DNA of 64,000 nt from Streptomyces cellulosae (GTDB taxonomy: Bacteria > Actinomycetota > Actinomycetes > Streptomycetales > Streptomycetaceae): NCBI RefSeq assembly GCF_000721105.1, contig NZ_JOEV01000041.1, positions 1-64,000 on the forward strand, given 5' to 3'. The notes below the pieces were generated by a model. It did no database searches. It saw only the letters and a list, made by a program, of their open reading frames with translations, and was not told where the DNA came from. Positions 22,817 to 30,979 of this stretch are shown piece after piece. A program made the position numbers and the translations under genes. The stretch's first letter is position 1. Every line of letters starts with the position of its first letter.

Positions 22817-23701
22817 ATGTCCAGGAAGCGCTTAGGCAGTGCCGTCGCCGTGGTGATGCTTGTCGCGGGGGCGGCCGGTTGCGGTGGGACGGACGACGCG
22901 GCCGACGCGGCGGGCAGCTCGTCGAGCGGACCTGAGAAGAGCGGGCCGGAGAAGACCGACGGCACGCGGGCCGTGCACGCGGCCTACGAGCGGACCCGGG
23001 CCGCTGACACGGCGAAGCTGACCGTCTCCTCGAAGGCGGTGGCCGGCGGTCAGAGCGTCACCGCAAAGGGCTCCGGTGCGGTGGACCTCGCCGAGGGCGA
23101 CAGTCAGGTGACGCTCACCTCGCGGGGCGCCCGGATCGAGCAGCGCGTCGTCGACGGGATCATCTACCAGAAGCCGACCGCCGCACAGCGCGGTCCGCTG
23201 CCCGAGGGCAAGAGCTGGATGAAGATCGACCCCGCCCGCCTGCCGCGCTCCGGATCCGGCGACACGCAGGTGAGCGACCCGGTCGAGCCGTTCGGCTACG
23301 TCAAGGGGCTCGACTCCGACGACGTCACCAAGGTCGGCACCGAGACCGTGAACGGTACGCAGACCACCCGCTACCGCGTCGACGTCGACGTGAAGACCCT
23401 GGCCCGGGGCGACCGCGAACAGGAGCAGCAGCTGCGCAGGCAGCTGGACACGTCGTCCGTTCCGGTGGACCTGTGGCTGGACGAGCAGGGCCGGCTGCGG
23501 CAGGAGACCGTGCGGCTGACCCTGCGGCCCCTGAAGAACAGCAAGCCGACGGACCGCCAGGACACGCGGGTCACCAGCACGACGACCCTGCGGTTCGACG
23601 ACTTCGGCACGAAGGTCGACGTGCAGGCGCCGCCCGCGGGCCGGACCGCCGACGTGACCGGCCGGCTCGCCGACGCGACGCGGTCGCCGCAGGCAGGCTG
23701 A
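22817..23701 (+). CDS. Secreted lipoprotein, LppX/LprG-like fold candidate
   Basis: A 294-residue lipoprotein. The signal peptide ends in a lipobox, VAGAAGC, so Cys near residue 22 is lipidated. A Ser/Gly/Glu-rich linker of about 30 residues leads to a repetitive beta-strand domain with the pattern typical of LppX/LprAFG or LolA-like half barrels: TAKLTVSSKAVAGG, GSGAVDLAEGDSQVTL, VEPFGYVKGLDSDDVTKVG, then TTRYRVDVDVKTL. Such proteins carry lipids or other hydrophobic cargo at the cell surface. ATG 22817 follows GAGAGGG. It is transcribed alone. The fold is inferred from pattern, not from strong sequence identity. Confidence 0.72.
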   Translation: MSRKRLGSAVAVVMLVAGAAGCGGTDDAADAAGSSSSGPEKSGPEKTDGTRAVHAAYERTRAADTAKLTVSSKAVAGGQSVTAKGSGAVDLAEGDSQVTLTSRGARIEQRVVDGIIYQKPTAAQRGPLPEGKSWMKIDPARLPRSGSGDTQVSDPVEPFGYVKGLDSDDVTKVGTETVNGTQTTRYRVDVDVKTLARGDREQEQQLRRQLDTSSVPVDLWLDEQGRLRQETVRLTLRPLKNSKPTDRQDTRVTSTTTLRFDDFGTKVDVQAPPAGRTADVTGRLADATRSPQAG

Positions 23702-23797
23702 GCGCCCGCTGACCCAAGCGGGTGACCCCGGTGATCGCCGGCGCGGGCGGGCGGCGATACTGAAGGACGCACGTGCCCCCCGCCATCAGATGGACTC

Positions 23798-24892
23798 ATG
23801 CAGACCTCCTCCACTGTCCGTCCGCCCTTCCCCCTCACGGTGTGGCTGGCCCGCGGCCGCCACACGGGACCCGACCCGCTGGACACCGTCCGCCGCACGC
23901 TGCGGCGGTTGAAGGACGCGGGCACCATCGACGACTTCCTGGAACCGGCCGAAGCCGAGGACGCCCGGGAGCAGGTCTTCGAAGCCCGCTGGAGGGTTTC
24001 CGAGGGGGTGACCGTGCGGGCGAGGCTCACGGTCGTCGCCGAGGCGGAGACCGGGCCGGAGTGGGTGCTGGCGGCGGAGGCGGACCGTCCGTGGGACCAG
24101 GGGTGGCCCTCGCCCGCCACCGTGTTCTGGCCCGACACACCGGACGCCGAGTGGGACCACGACGTCCCCACGGGGCTGCGGCTGCGGGACGTCAACCGCC
24201 TCCCCGAGGACGACAAGGCCATGCGGCGGCTGTTCCGGGACGCCGTGCGCGGCAGCTGGAACATCCACGTGGTCGTGCACGAGGCGATGACCCCGGACGC
24301 GCGCGGCCGCAAACCGCTGGCCCAGCTGTTTCCGGAGAGCCTGCGGCACCGGGTGGTCGAGCACCGCGCGGCCCCGCAGCAGCTGCGGGCCGTCAACTGG
24401 GCCCTGAAGGAGGTCGGCGTGCAGGTGCCGCGGGGCGGCGCGGTAGTGCTGCCCGCGGCGCCGGGCGCGTCCCGCCGGGGCGGGGACGAGTTCGCCGTAC
24501 GCAGTGTCTTCCTCGACGGATCGCAACCGTCGGACCTGGTCGAGGCGTTGACGCGGTTCACCGAGGCGCAGCGGCCGCTTCCGGACGGGGCCGGGGACGC
24601 GGTGACCGCGCTGCGGGAGCAATGGCGTCTGCTGAGCCTGGAGGAGGAACTCGCCCGCGAGCGGGCGCTCGTCGCCATGTACGCCGAGGCGCTGGACGCC
24701 ATGACCCAGTCCCGGGACCTGTACCGGGAGGCCGCCGAACGGGCCCACGAGGCGCTGACCGCGTACCGCGAGACCGCGGCCGCCCTCCCCGTGCCCGAGC
24801 AGCCGTCCTCCCCTGCCGCCACCTCCCCGTTCCAGCAACTGACCCGCACCCTGGAACGCCTCAAGGGCGCGCGGACGAAGGACGCACCGTAG
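23798..24892 (+). CDS. Hypothetical cytosolic protein with C-terminal coiled coil
   Basis: A 364-residue protein with no signal peptide and no family I can name. The N-terminal two thirds is a mixed alpha/beta region (PPFPLTVWLARGRHTGPDP, a Trp-rich WDQGWPSPATVFWPD, and DAVRGSWNIHVVVHEA). From about residue 275 it becomes strongly helical and acidic/Ala-rich (LEEELARERALVAMYAEALDA), consistent with a coiled coil, ending LTRTLERLKGARTK. The start ATG 23798 lies 97 bases after the lipoprotein stop. The downstream molybdenum hydroxylase operon starts 97 bases after its end, so it could share that transcript, but nothing links it functionally. Confidence 0.6.
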   Translation: MQTSSTVRPPFPLTVWLARGRHTGPDPLDTVRRTLRRLKDAGTIDDFLEPAEAEDAREQVFEARWRVSEGVTVRARLTVVAEAETGPEWVLAAEADRPWDQGWPSPATVFWPDTPDAEWDHDVPTGLRLRDVNRLPEDDKAMRRLFRDAVRGSWNIHVVVHEAMTPDARGRKPLAQLFPESLRHRVVEHRAAPQQLRAVNWALKEVGVQVPRGGAVVLPAAPGASRRGGDEFAVRSVFLDGSQPSDLVEALTRFTEAQRPLPDGAGDAVTALREQWRLLSLEEELARERALVAMYAEALDAMTQSRDLYREAAERAHEALTAYRETAAALPVPEQPSSPAATSPFQQLTRTLERLKGARTKDAP

Positions 24893-24989
24893 AAGGAAGC
24901 ACCCTGGCAAGCGCCCGGGACGTGTGGGTCGCCGGAGTTTGGATACGCGGTGGCGACCGCACCGGTCCGTCCCGGAAGGCACGTACGAC

Positions 24990-25547
24990 ATGGACAGTCA
25001 CCAGCACCAGGATGAAGGGCCCGCGACCCGTCACCGGTCCGAGACGACGCTCCGCGTCAACGGCAAACCGCACACGCTGACCGTCGACCACCGGCGCGTC
25101 CTGCTGGACGTGCTGCGCGAGGATCTCGACCTGTTCGGTGCGAAGAAGGGCTGTGACCACGGCCAGTGCGGCGCCTGCACGGTCCTGGTGGACGGGCGAC
25201 GGCTGAACAGCTGTCTGCTGCTCGCGATCGCGCTGGACGGCTGTGAGGTCACGACCGTGGAGGGGCTCTCCGGTGACGGCGAGGACCTGCATCCGCTGCA
25301 GCGCGCCTTCCTGGACCGGGACGCCTTCCAGTGCGGCTACTGCACCCCGGGGCAGATCTGTTCCGCGCTCGGCGCGATCGCGGAGGCCTCGGCCGGACAC
25401 CCCTCGCACGTCACCGACCCGACCGCGCCCTCGGGCGAGCCCGTACCGCTGGACCGGGACGAGATCCGGGAGCGGCTCAGCGGCAACCTCTGCCGCTGCG
25501 GGGCCTATCCACGCATCGTCGACGCGGTCGAGGACGTGATCGAGTGA
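24990..25547 (+). CDS. paoA: Molybdenum hydroxylase, 2Fe-2S subunit (PaoA/YagT-like)
   Basis: A 185-residue electron-transfer subunit of a xanthine-oxidase-family aldehyde dehydrogenase. A plant-type ferredoxin domain holds one cluster (KKGCDHGQCGACTVLVDG plus the C in LNSCLL); a four-helix domain holds the other (CGYCTPGQI and CRCGAYPRI). Unlike Escherichia coli PaoA, no Tat signal precedes the domain, so the complex should be cytosolic. ATG 24990 has GGAAGG upstream. It overlaps the FAD subunit by four bases (GTGA), so the subunits are translated in step. Confidence 0.92.
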   Translation: MDSHQHQDEGPATRHRSETTLRVNGKPHTLTVDHRRVLLDVLREDLDLFGAKKGCDHGQCGACTVLVDGRRLNSCLLLAIALDGCEVTTVEGLSGDGEDLHPLQRAFLDRDAFQCGYCTPGQICSALGAIAEASAGHPSHVTDPTAPSGEPVPLDRDEIRERLSGNLCRCGAYPRIVDAVEDVIE

Positions 25548-26536
25548 AGACCTTCGACTATGTGCGGGCCGACAGCCTGGAGGAGGCCGCCGACGCCTTC
25601 GCCGCCCGCCCCGGCGCCCGCTATCTGGGCGGCGGCACCAATCTGGTCGACCTGATGAAGCTCGGCGTCGAGCGGCCCGCCGCGCTCGTCGACATCAGCC
25701 GGCTTCCCCTGGACACCGTGGAGGAGCTGCCCGACGGCTCGCTGCGCATCGGCGCGACGGTCCGCAACAGCGACCTCGCCGCCCATCGGGCCGTGCGGGA
25801 CCGCTGGCCCGCGCTGTCCCAGGCGGTGCTGGCGGGCGCGTCCGGGCAGCTGCGCAACGCGGCCACCACCGGCGGCAACCTGTTGCAGCGCACCCGCTGC
25901 CCCTACTTCCAGGACGTGGCCAAGCCGTGCAACAAGCGCGAACCGGGCAGCGGCTGCGGAGCCCGGGACGGGGTGCACCGCGACCACGCCGTCCTGGGTC
26001 ATTCGGCGCACTGTGTCGCCACCCATCCCTCGGACATGGCGGTGGCGCTGGCCGCCCTGGACGCCCGCGTCGAGCTGTACGGCGCCGACGGCGCCCGGAG
26101 TCTTCCGGCGGCCGAGTTCCACCGGCTGCCCGGGGACCGTCCCGAGGTGGACACCGAGATCCGGCCCGGGGAGATCATCACCGGCGTGGTGCTGCCGGCG
26201 GCCACGGCAGGAGTGCCCTCGGCGTACCGCAAGGCCCGCGACCGGGCGTCGTACGCCTTCGCGCTCGCGTCCGTAGCTGTCGCGGTGGGGGTGGACGACG
26301 GCGTGGTCACGAGCGCCCGGATCGCGTTCGGGGCGCTGGCGCACCGGCCCTGGCGGGCCCGCCGGGCCGAGGAGGTGCTGCTGGGCGCGGCTCCCACCGA
26401 AGCCGCCTTCGAGCACGCCGTCGACCTCGAACTGTCCGCCGCCGAGCCGCTGCGGGACAACGCCTACAAGGTGCCCCTGGCCCGCGGCCTCGCCCTGGAC
26501 GTCCTGGCCCGGCTCACCGCCGCCGCCCGGACCTGA
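25544..26536 (+). CDS. paoB: Molybdenum hydroxylase, FAD-binding subunit with extra Fe-S cysteines (PaoB/YagS-like)
   Basis: A 330-residue subunit of the CO-dehydrogenase flavoprotein family. FAD contacts appear as YLGGGTNLVDLMKLGV near residue 27 and the NAATTGGNLLQRTRCPYF segment near 108. Between about 117 and 160 lies a Cys-containing insertion (TRCPYF, KPCNK, SGCGA, AHCVA), the four-Cys pattern that binds a 4Fe-4S cluster in E. coli PaoB and is absent from ordinary xanthine dehydrogenases. GTG 25544 overlaps the previous stop. The role is to pass electrons from the molybdenum site to the external acceptor. Confidence 0.9.
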   Translation: MKTFDYVRADSLEEAADAFAARPGARYLGGGTNLVDLMKLGVERPAALVDISRLPLDTVEELPDGSLRIGATVRNSDLAAHRAVRDRWPALSQAVLAGASGQLRNAATTGGNLLQRTRCPYFQDVAKPCNKREPGSGCGARDGVHRDHAVLGHSAHCVATHPSDMAVALAALDARVELYGADGARSLPAAEFHRLPGDRPEVDTEIRPGEIITGVVLPAATAGVPSAYRKARDRASYAFALASVAVAVGVDDGVVTSARIAFGALAHRPWRARRAEEVLLGAAPTEAAFEHAVDLELSAAEPLRDNAYKVPLARGLALDVLARLTAAART

Positions 26537-26561
26537 ATCCCCGTCCCCCGAGGAGGACTCC

Positions 26562-28679
26562 ATGGCCAGTGTTCCCACCGCCGTGGGCGCTCCCGCCGAG
26601 CGCCGGGAGGGGCGGGAGAAGGTCACCGGCACCGCCCGCTACGCCGCCGAACAGCCGCAGCCCGGACGGCTGCACGCCCGGCCGGTGCCCGCCACGATCG
26701 CCCGGGGCCGGGTGACCGGCATCGACACCGCGGCCGCGCTGGAGATGCCCGGCGTGCTGACCGTGCTCACCCCCGAGAACGCGCCCCGGCTCGCCGAGCC
26801 GGACGATCCCACGCTCGCCCTGCTGCAGGACTCCCGCGTCCCGCACCACGGCTGGTTCGTGGCCCTGGTGGTGGCCGAGACCCTGGAGGCGGCCCGCGCC
26901 GGCGCCGCCGCCGTCCGCGTGCGGTACGCCGCGGAGGACCACGACGTCACCCTCACCGCCTCGCACCCGCAGGCGTATGTCCCCGAGGAGGCCAACGGCG
27001 GCTACCCGGCCCGCAGCGAACGGGGCGAGCCCGACGCCGCCTTCGGCTCCGCCGCCGTCCGGGTCGACGCCGAGTACCGAGTGCCGCCGCTGCACAACCA
27101 CCCCATGGAGCCGCACGCCACCACCGCGCACTGGGACGGCGAACGGCTCACCGTGCACAACTCCAGCCAGGGCTCGACGGCCGTACGCGCCACGCTGGCC
27201 CAGATGTTCGCTCTGCCCGAGGAACGGATCACGGTCGTCGCCGAACACGTCGGCGGCGGGTTCGGCTCCAAGGGCACACCCCGCCCCGACGTGGTACTCG
27301 CCGCGATGGCCGCACGGCACACCGGCCGGCCCGTCACCGTGGCCCTGCCCCGGCGCTTCCTGCCCACCGTCGTCGGACACCGGGCGCCCACCCTGCAGCG
27401 GGTGCGCCTCGGCGCCGACGCGGACGGCCGGCTCACCTCCCTCATCCACGAGGTCACCACCCGCACCTCCCGCCTCAAGGAGTTCGTGGAGCAGGCCGCG
27501 GTACCGGCGCGGATCATGTACGCCTCGCCGCACAGCCGCACCCTGCACCGCGTGGTGCCGCTCGACGTGCCCTCGCCGTCCTGGATGCGCGCCCCGGGCG
27601 AGGCTCCCGGCATGTACGCGCTGGAGTCCGCGATGGACGAGCTCGCGGGTGAACTCGGCATGGACCCGGTGGAGTTGCGGATCCTCAACGAGCCGGACAC
27701 CGAGCCCGACAGCGGCCGGCCCTTCAGCAGCCGGCATGTCGTGGAGTGCCTGCGCGAGGGCGCCCGGCGCTTCGAGTGGTTGTCGCGCGACCCCCGCCCG
27801 CGTTCCCGGCGCGAGGGACCGCTGCTCGTCGGCTCGGGCGTGGCCTCCGCCACGTATCCCGTCCAGGTGTGGCCGTCGACCGCGGAGGCCCGCGCACTGC
27901 CCGACGGCGGCTTCCTGGTCCGGATCAACGCCACCGACATCGGCACCGGGGCCCGTACGGTCCTCGCGCAGATCGCGGCGGACGTGCTCGCCGTACCGCT
28001 CGACCGGGTCAGGATCCAGGTGGGCAGCAGCGATCTGCCCCCGGCGCCGCTGGCGGGCGGCTCGTCCGGCACCGCATCCTGGGGCTGGTCCGTGCACGAG
28101 GCGAGCTCACAGCTGGCGGCGCGGCTGGCCGAGCACTCGGGACCGCTGCCCGAGGACGGACTCGCGGCCCGCGCCGACACGACCGGGAAGGCCGACGCCG
28201 ACAGTCCCTGGTCGCGGCACGCGTTCGGCGCGCACTTCGCCGAGGTCGGCGTCGACACGGTCACCGGGGAGGTCCGGGTCCGGCGCCTGCTGGGGGTCTA
28301 CGCCGCCGGGCGCATCCTCAACGCCCGGACCGCGCGGTCCCAGTTCGTCGGCGGGATGACCATGGGGCTCGGGATGGCACTGACCGAGGGCAGCACGACG
28401 GACGAGGCCTTCGGCGACTTCGCGGAGTCGGATCTGGCGTCGTACCACGTGCCCGCGCACGCGGACGTCCGGGACGTCCAGGCGCACTGGATCGACGAGG
28501 ACGATCCGCATCTCAACCCGATGGGCAGCAAGGGGATCGGTGAGATCGGCATCGTCGGCACGGCCGCCGCCATCGGCAACGCCGTCCACCACGCCATCGG
28601 CGTCCGGCTGCGGGAACTGCCGCTCACCCCGGACCGGGTGCTGGCCGCACTCGCGGACCGGGGTGGGAAGGGGCGGTAG
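26562..28679 (+). CDS. paoC: Molybdenum hydroxylase, molybdopterin-cytosine-dinucleotide catalytic subunit (PaoC/YagR-like)
   Basis: A 705-residue large subunit. The N-terminus (ERREGREKVTGTARYAAE) is the usual entry of the family. VGGGFGSKG near residue 230 binds the cofactor, and the catalytic Glu lies in GSKGIGEIGIVGTAAAI near 660. The broad substrate range of PaoABC-type enzymes (aromatic and aliphatic aldehydes to acids) is a reasonable guess. ATG 26562 has GAGGAGG upstream. No XdhC/PaoD-type maturation gene or cytosine-dinucleotide synthase follows, so insertion of the cofactor must be served from elsewhere. Confidence 0.92.
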   Translation: MASVPTAVGAPAERREGREKVTGTARYAAEQPQPGRLHARPVPATIARGRVTGIDTAAALEMPGVLTVLTPENAPRLAEPDDPTLALLQDSRVPHHGWFVALVVAETLEAARAGAAAVRVRYAAEDHDVTLTASHPQAYVPEEANGGYPARSERGEPDAAFGSAAVRVDAEYRVPPLHNHPMEPHATTAHWDGERLTVHNSSQGSTAVRATLAQMFALPEERITVVAEHVGGGFGSKGTPRPDVVLAAMAARHTGRPVTVALPRRFLPTVVGHRAPTLQRVRLGADADGRLTSLIHEVTTRTSRLKEFVEQAAVPARIMYASPHSRTLHRVVPLDVPSPSWMRAPGEAPGMYALESAMDELAGELGMDPVELRILNEPDTEPDSGRPFSSRHVVECLREGARRFEWLSRDPRPRSRREGPLLVGSGVASATYPVQVWPSTAEARALPDGGFLVRINATDIGTGARTVLAQIAADVLAVPLDRVRIQVGSSDLPPAPLAGGSSGTASWGWSVHEASSQLAARLAEHSGPLPEDGLAARADTTGKADADSPWSRHAFGAHFAEVGVDTVTGEVRVRRLLGVYAAGRILNARTARSQFVGGMTMGLGMALTEGSTTDEAFGDFAESDLASYHVPAHADVRDVQAHWIDEDDPHLNPMGSKGIGEIGIVGTAAAIGNAVHHAIGVRLRELPLTPDRVLAALADRGGKGR

Positions 28680-28996
28680 GGGTCACCGGGCCGTTCTGCC
28701 CGCCTCGGCCGTCGCCGGGTCGCCGCACGGCGGGTCTGCCCCCGGCAGCCCGGTTTCGCCAGGCGGGCGAGCCGGGCCGCCGAGTGCCGCGAGCCCGGTC
28801 TTCATGATCAGCTCCAGTGGACGCGTGCGGTCGCGGCCCGCGCGCCCGGCGTACCGACACACGTTTGGACGCGTGCGGTCGCGGCCCGCGCGCCCGGCGT
28901 ACCGACACACGTTCGGCAGGCCATACCGGAGCCCGGAGGGGGAATTCGTCAAGGGGCGGAGGAACACAGCCCGCCGCCCGGACGAGGAGGCCACTC
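28680..28996. other. 317-base intergenic region holding the 48-bp tandem repeat
   Basis: No convincing gene. Short open frames cross it, but the only clear structure is the tandem duplication at 28818-28913, and just before the next gene a strong ribosome site at 28984-28990. No promoter boxes stand out. Confidence 0.5.
28818..28913. repeat. Perfect tandem duplication of a 48-bp unit
   Basis: The unit starting TGGACGCGTGCGG and ending CCGACACACGTT occupies 28818-28865 and is repeated without a single change at 28866-28913. The unit is a multiple of three and is open in several frames, but there is no start site or codon pattern to suggest translation. Perfect identity implies recent duplication. 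Confidence 0.95.
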
Positions 28997-29302
28997 GTGG
29001 ACACGACCAGCACCGTGTTCGTCGTCGCCGTGATCCTCGCGGCGCTGGTACTCGCCGTCGCCATCGCGCTTGTGGTGCGACTGGTGCGGGCCCGGCGCAC
29101 GCTGCGCCGGGCGGGACTTCCCACCGGCCCGCGCTGGATCTTCTGGGGCGCCCTGCTGTACTTCGTGCTGCCGACGGACCTGCTGCCCGACCCGGTGTAC
29201 CTGGACGACATCGGTGTACTGCTTCTGGCACTGCGCAGCCTGCGCTCCTCGGCCGGTGGACGCCCGCTCGGGACTCCGGGCGACCATGACTACGCTCCGT
29301 AA
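28997..29302 (+). CDS. Small DUF1232 (YkvA-like) membrane protein
   Basis: A 101-residue protein. An N-terminal membrane helix (TVFVVAVILAALVLAVAIAL, residues 6-25) is followed by a basic stretch and then the DUF1232 motif LYFVLPTDLLPDPVYLDDIG (residues 57-76), a hydrophobic hairpin. The family is widespread and functionally unknown. GTG 28997 is chosen because GAGGAGG lies six bases upstream; other in-frame starts lie inside the tandem repeat. It is 119 bases upstream of the graspetide precursor on the same strand and could share a transcript, though a separate promoter-like TATAAG lies between. Confidence 0.8.
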   Translation: MDTTSTVFVVAVILAALVLAVAIALVVRLVRARRTLRRAGLPTGPRWIFWGALLYFVLPTDLLPDPVYLDDIGVLLLALRSLRSSAGGRPLGTPGDHDYAP

Positions 29303-29327
29303 GGAAACCATTCACCCGTTCGATTCG

Positions 29328-29333
29328 TATAAG
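29328..29333 (+). promoter_or_regulatory. Possible -10 box for the graspetide cassette
   Basis: TATAAG occurs in an unusually AT-rich patch (29305-29340) for this genome, about 90 bases upstream of the precursor start. A GGAAAC sequence at 29303-29308 lies 19 bases upstream and would suit an alternative sigma factor, but this is only suggestive. Confidence 0.35.
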
Positions 29334-29421
29334 TCTCTGGAAAGCCCGAGTAAGCGGCGGACCAAGGGGGGCCGCGGGGGCGGCCGTCGTTCCATCGAGC
29401 AACACCGGTGAGGGAGAGACG

Positions 29422-29613
29422 ATGCAACCGTTCGCGCTCAACTACGCACGTCCGGCAGTGGAGTTGGAAGTCACGATTCCGTACGCGTACGACTCCGGGC
29501 TGCAGTTGAACGTGCTCCTCGACGGGCGGATCGCCGCCTGTGACCACGGCCTGATGAGGGAACTGGGGACCACGACGTCGACCGCGGGCTCCAAGACGCA
29601 CTTCGACGACTGA
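29422..29613 (+). CDS. tgmA: Graspetide (omega-ester RiPP) precursor peptide, TgmA-like
   Basis: A 63-residue precursor. The leader MQPFALNYARPAVELEV then PYAYDSGLQLNVLLDG matches the putative ATP-grasp-target peptide family (NCBI TIGR04186). The last 14 residues, TTTSTAGSKTHFDD, look like the core: seven Thr/Ser hydroxyls (T50, T51, T52, S53, T54, S57, T59), one Lys amine (K58) and two terminal Asp carboxyls (D62, D63), the groups joined as side-chain esters or amides in graspetides. With two core acids at most two cross-links can form unless E47 or D41 also take part. GAGGGAGAGA precedes ATG 29422. The maturase gene follows 16 bases later. The class is certain from the pair; ring layout is unknown. 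Confidence 0.9.
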   Translation: MQPFALNYARPAVELEVTIPYAYDSGLQLNVLLDGRIAACDHGLMRELGTTTSTAGSKTHFDD

Positions 29614-29629
29614 ACACGGGCACGTGACC

Positions 29630-30613
29630 ATGACCGTGTTGATTTTGACCAGTGAAGAGGACGTGACCGCCGACATGGTGGTCGTGCACCTCAACGGGGC
29701 GGGGGTTCCGGTGGTCCGGCTCGACCCCGCCGACCTGACCGGCTCTGTCGCGCTGTCCGGCGAGTATGTGCACGGCGCCTTCCGCGGCCATCTGTCGGCC
29801 GCGGGGCGCCTGGTGAGCATCGGCGGGCTGCGCTCCATCTGGGTGCGCAGGCCGGGCCCGCCGGCGACGCGGGCCCCCGCACCCTCCTCCTGGCTGACCG
29901 AGGAGGCGTCCCAGGCGCTGTACGGCATGCTGCGCGGCAGCGACGCGTGCTGGATGAACCATCCCGACGCGGCCCGCCGGGCCCGGCACAAGCCCTGGCA
30001 ACTGCGGCTCGCCCAGCGTTCGGGCCTGCCGGTGCCGGCCACGCTCATCACGACGTTCCCGCAGGCGGCCCGGGAGTTCGCGGCGCGCTACCCGGATCTC
30101 GTGGTCAAGCCGGTCTCCGGTGCCCATCCGCAGGATCCGCCCCGCGCGGTGCCGACCAGCAGGGTCGCCCCGGACACCGACTTCTCCGCCGTCGCGTACG
30201 GTCCGACGCTGTTACAGCGCCGCGTCGCCAAGCGGGCCGACATCCGCCTCACCGTGGTGGGCGACCGGATGCTGGCGGCCCGCAAGGCGGTCGCGGACGA
30301 CGCGGACCCGGACGAGGTCGATGTCCGCTTCGCGGTGAACTCCCTGTCCTGGTGCCCCGTCGACGTTCCGCCGCGGGTCGCCGACGCCGTACGGGAGTAC
30401 ATGGCGGGCGCCGAACTGGCGTACGGGGCGTTCGACTTCGCCGAGGACGCGGACGGCACCTGGTGGTTTCTGGAGTGCAACCAGTCGGGGCAGTTCGGCT
30501 TCGTGGAGGTGGACACCGGTCAGCCGATCGCCCGGAGTGTCGCCGAGTGGCTGGCCCGGCCCGATCCGCGGCGCCGGGCCGGGGTCGACGGGGCCGACAC
30601 TGCGGTGCGGTGA
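29630..30613 (+). CDS. tgmB: ATP-grasp ribosomal peptide maturase (graspetide macrocyclase), TgmB-like
   Basis: A 327-residue ATP-grasp ligase that activates acidic side chains of the precursor as acyl-phosphates and closes ester or amide bonds to Thr/Ser/Lys. It opens with MTVLILTSEEDVTADMVV, the hallmark of the SAV_5884 maturase family (TIGR04187), and has the ATP-grasp lysine in DLVVKPVSG (about 160), a leader-contact region rich in basic residues, and the magnesium-binding ECNQSGQFGFVE near 280. ATG 29630 is preferred, with GTG 29624 possible. A protein O-methyltransferase, normally the third gene of this family (TIGR04188), is not adjacent. Confidence 0.93.
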   Translation: MTVLILTSEEDVTADMVVVHLNGAGVPVVRLDPADLTGSVALSGEYVHGAFRGHLSAAGRLVSIGGLRSIWVRRPGPPATRAPAPSSWLTEEASQALYGMLRGSDACWMNHPDAARRARHKPWQLRLAQRSGLPVPATLITTFPQAAREFAARYPDLVVKPVSGAHPQDPPRAVPTSRVAPDTDFSAVAYGPTLLQRRVAKRADIRLTVVGDRMLAARKAVADDADPDEVDVRFAVNSLSWCPVDVPPRVADAVREYMAGAELAYGAFDFAEDADGTWWFLECNQSGQFGFVEVDTGQPIARSVAEWLARPDPRRRAGVDGADTAVR

Positions 30614-30620
30614 GGGCGGG

Positions 30621-30854
30621 TCAGTAGGCACGCGGGCCGGGCAGAGCGGCTCTCTGCCATCCCCCGCCCTGGGGTGCCGGCCGGTCGGGGGGCAGGCCGG
30701 GGCCCGGGCCGGGGCCGGAGTTGCCGAAGGACTGCAGCGGCCGCATGGCGTATTCCAGTTCCCTGGTGACGCGCTCGGCCTCCCTGCGTGTCTGAGCGGG
30801 GACGTCGCCGCGTTCCGCGACGAGTCGGTCGTAGATGGGGGAATCCTGGAACAC
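30621..30854 (-). CDS. Small Pro/Gly-rich protein convergent with the maturase gene
   Basis: A 77-residue protein from GTG 30854. The N-terminal 45 residues are helical and charged (IYDRLVAERGDVPAQTRREA, then ERVTRELEYAMRPLQSFG). The rest is Pro/Gly-rich and disordered (GPGPGPGLPPDRPAPQGGG), ending in Tyr. An AAAGG ribosome site precedes the start. It ends seven bases from the maturase stop. I have no family name for it; the conserved-looking N-terminus suggests a real gene. Convergence rather than co-direction argues against it belonging to the graspetide unit. Confidence 0.6.
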   Translation of the reverse strand: MFQDSPIYDRLVAERGDVPAQTRREAERVTRELEYAMRPLQSFGNSGPGPGPGLPPDRPAPQGGGWQRAALPGPRAY

Positions 30855-30979
30855 CCGTCACGCGCCTTTCGTGTCACTGCCCATCAGCACGGGCACGACT
30901 GCCGAGTGTAGGCGCCCTCACCCATAGGAGGGCGAATTCGCGTGGAGGTCTTGACGCCACCCTGTGAAGCATGCAGCAC

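Noticed and set aside
28818..28913. Tandem 48-bp repeat considered as a CRISPR fragment
   Set aside because: Only two direct copies with no spacer between them, no dyad in the unit, and no cas gene in the window.
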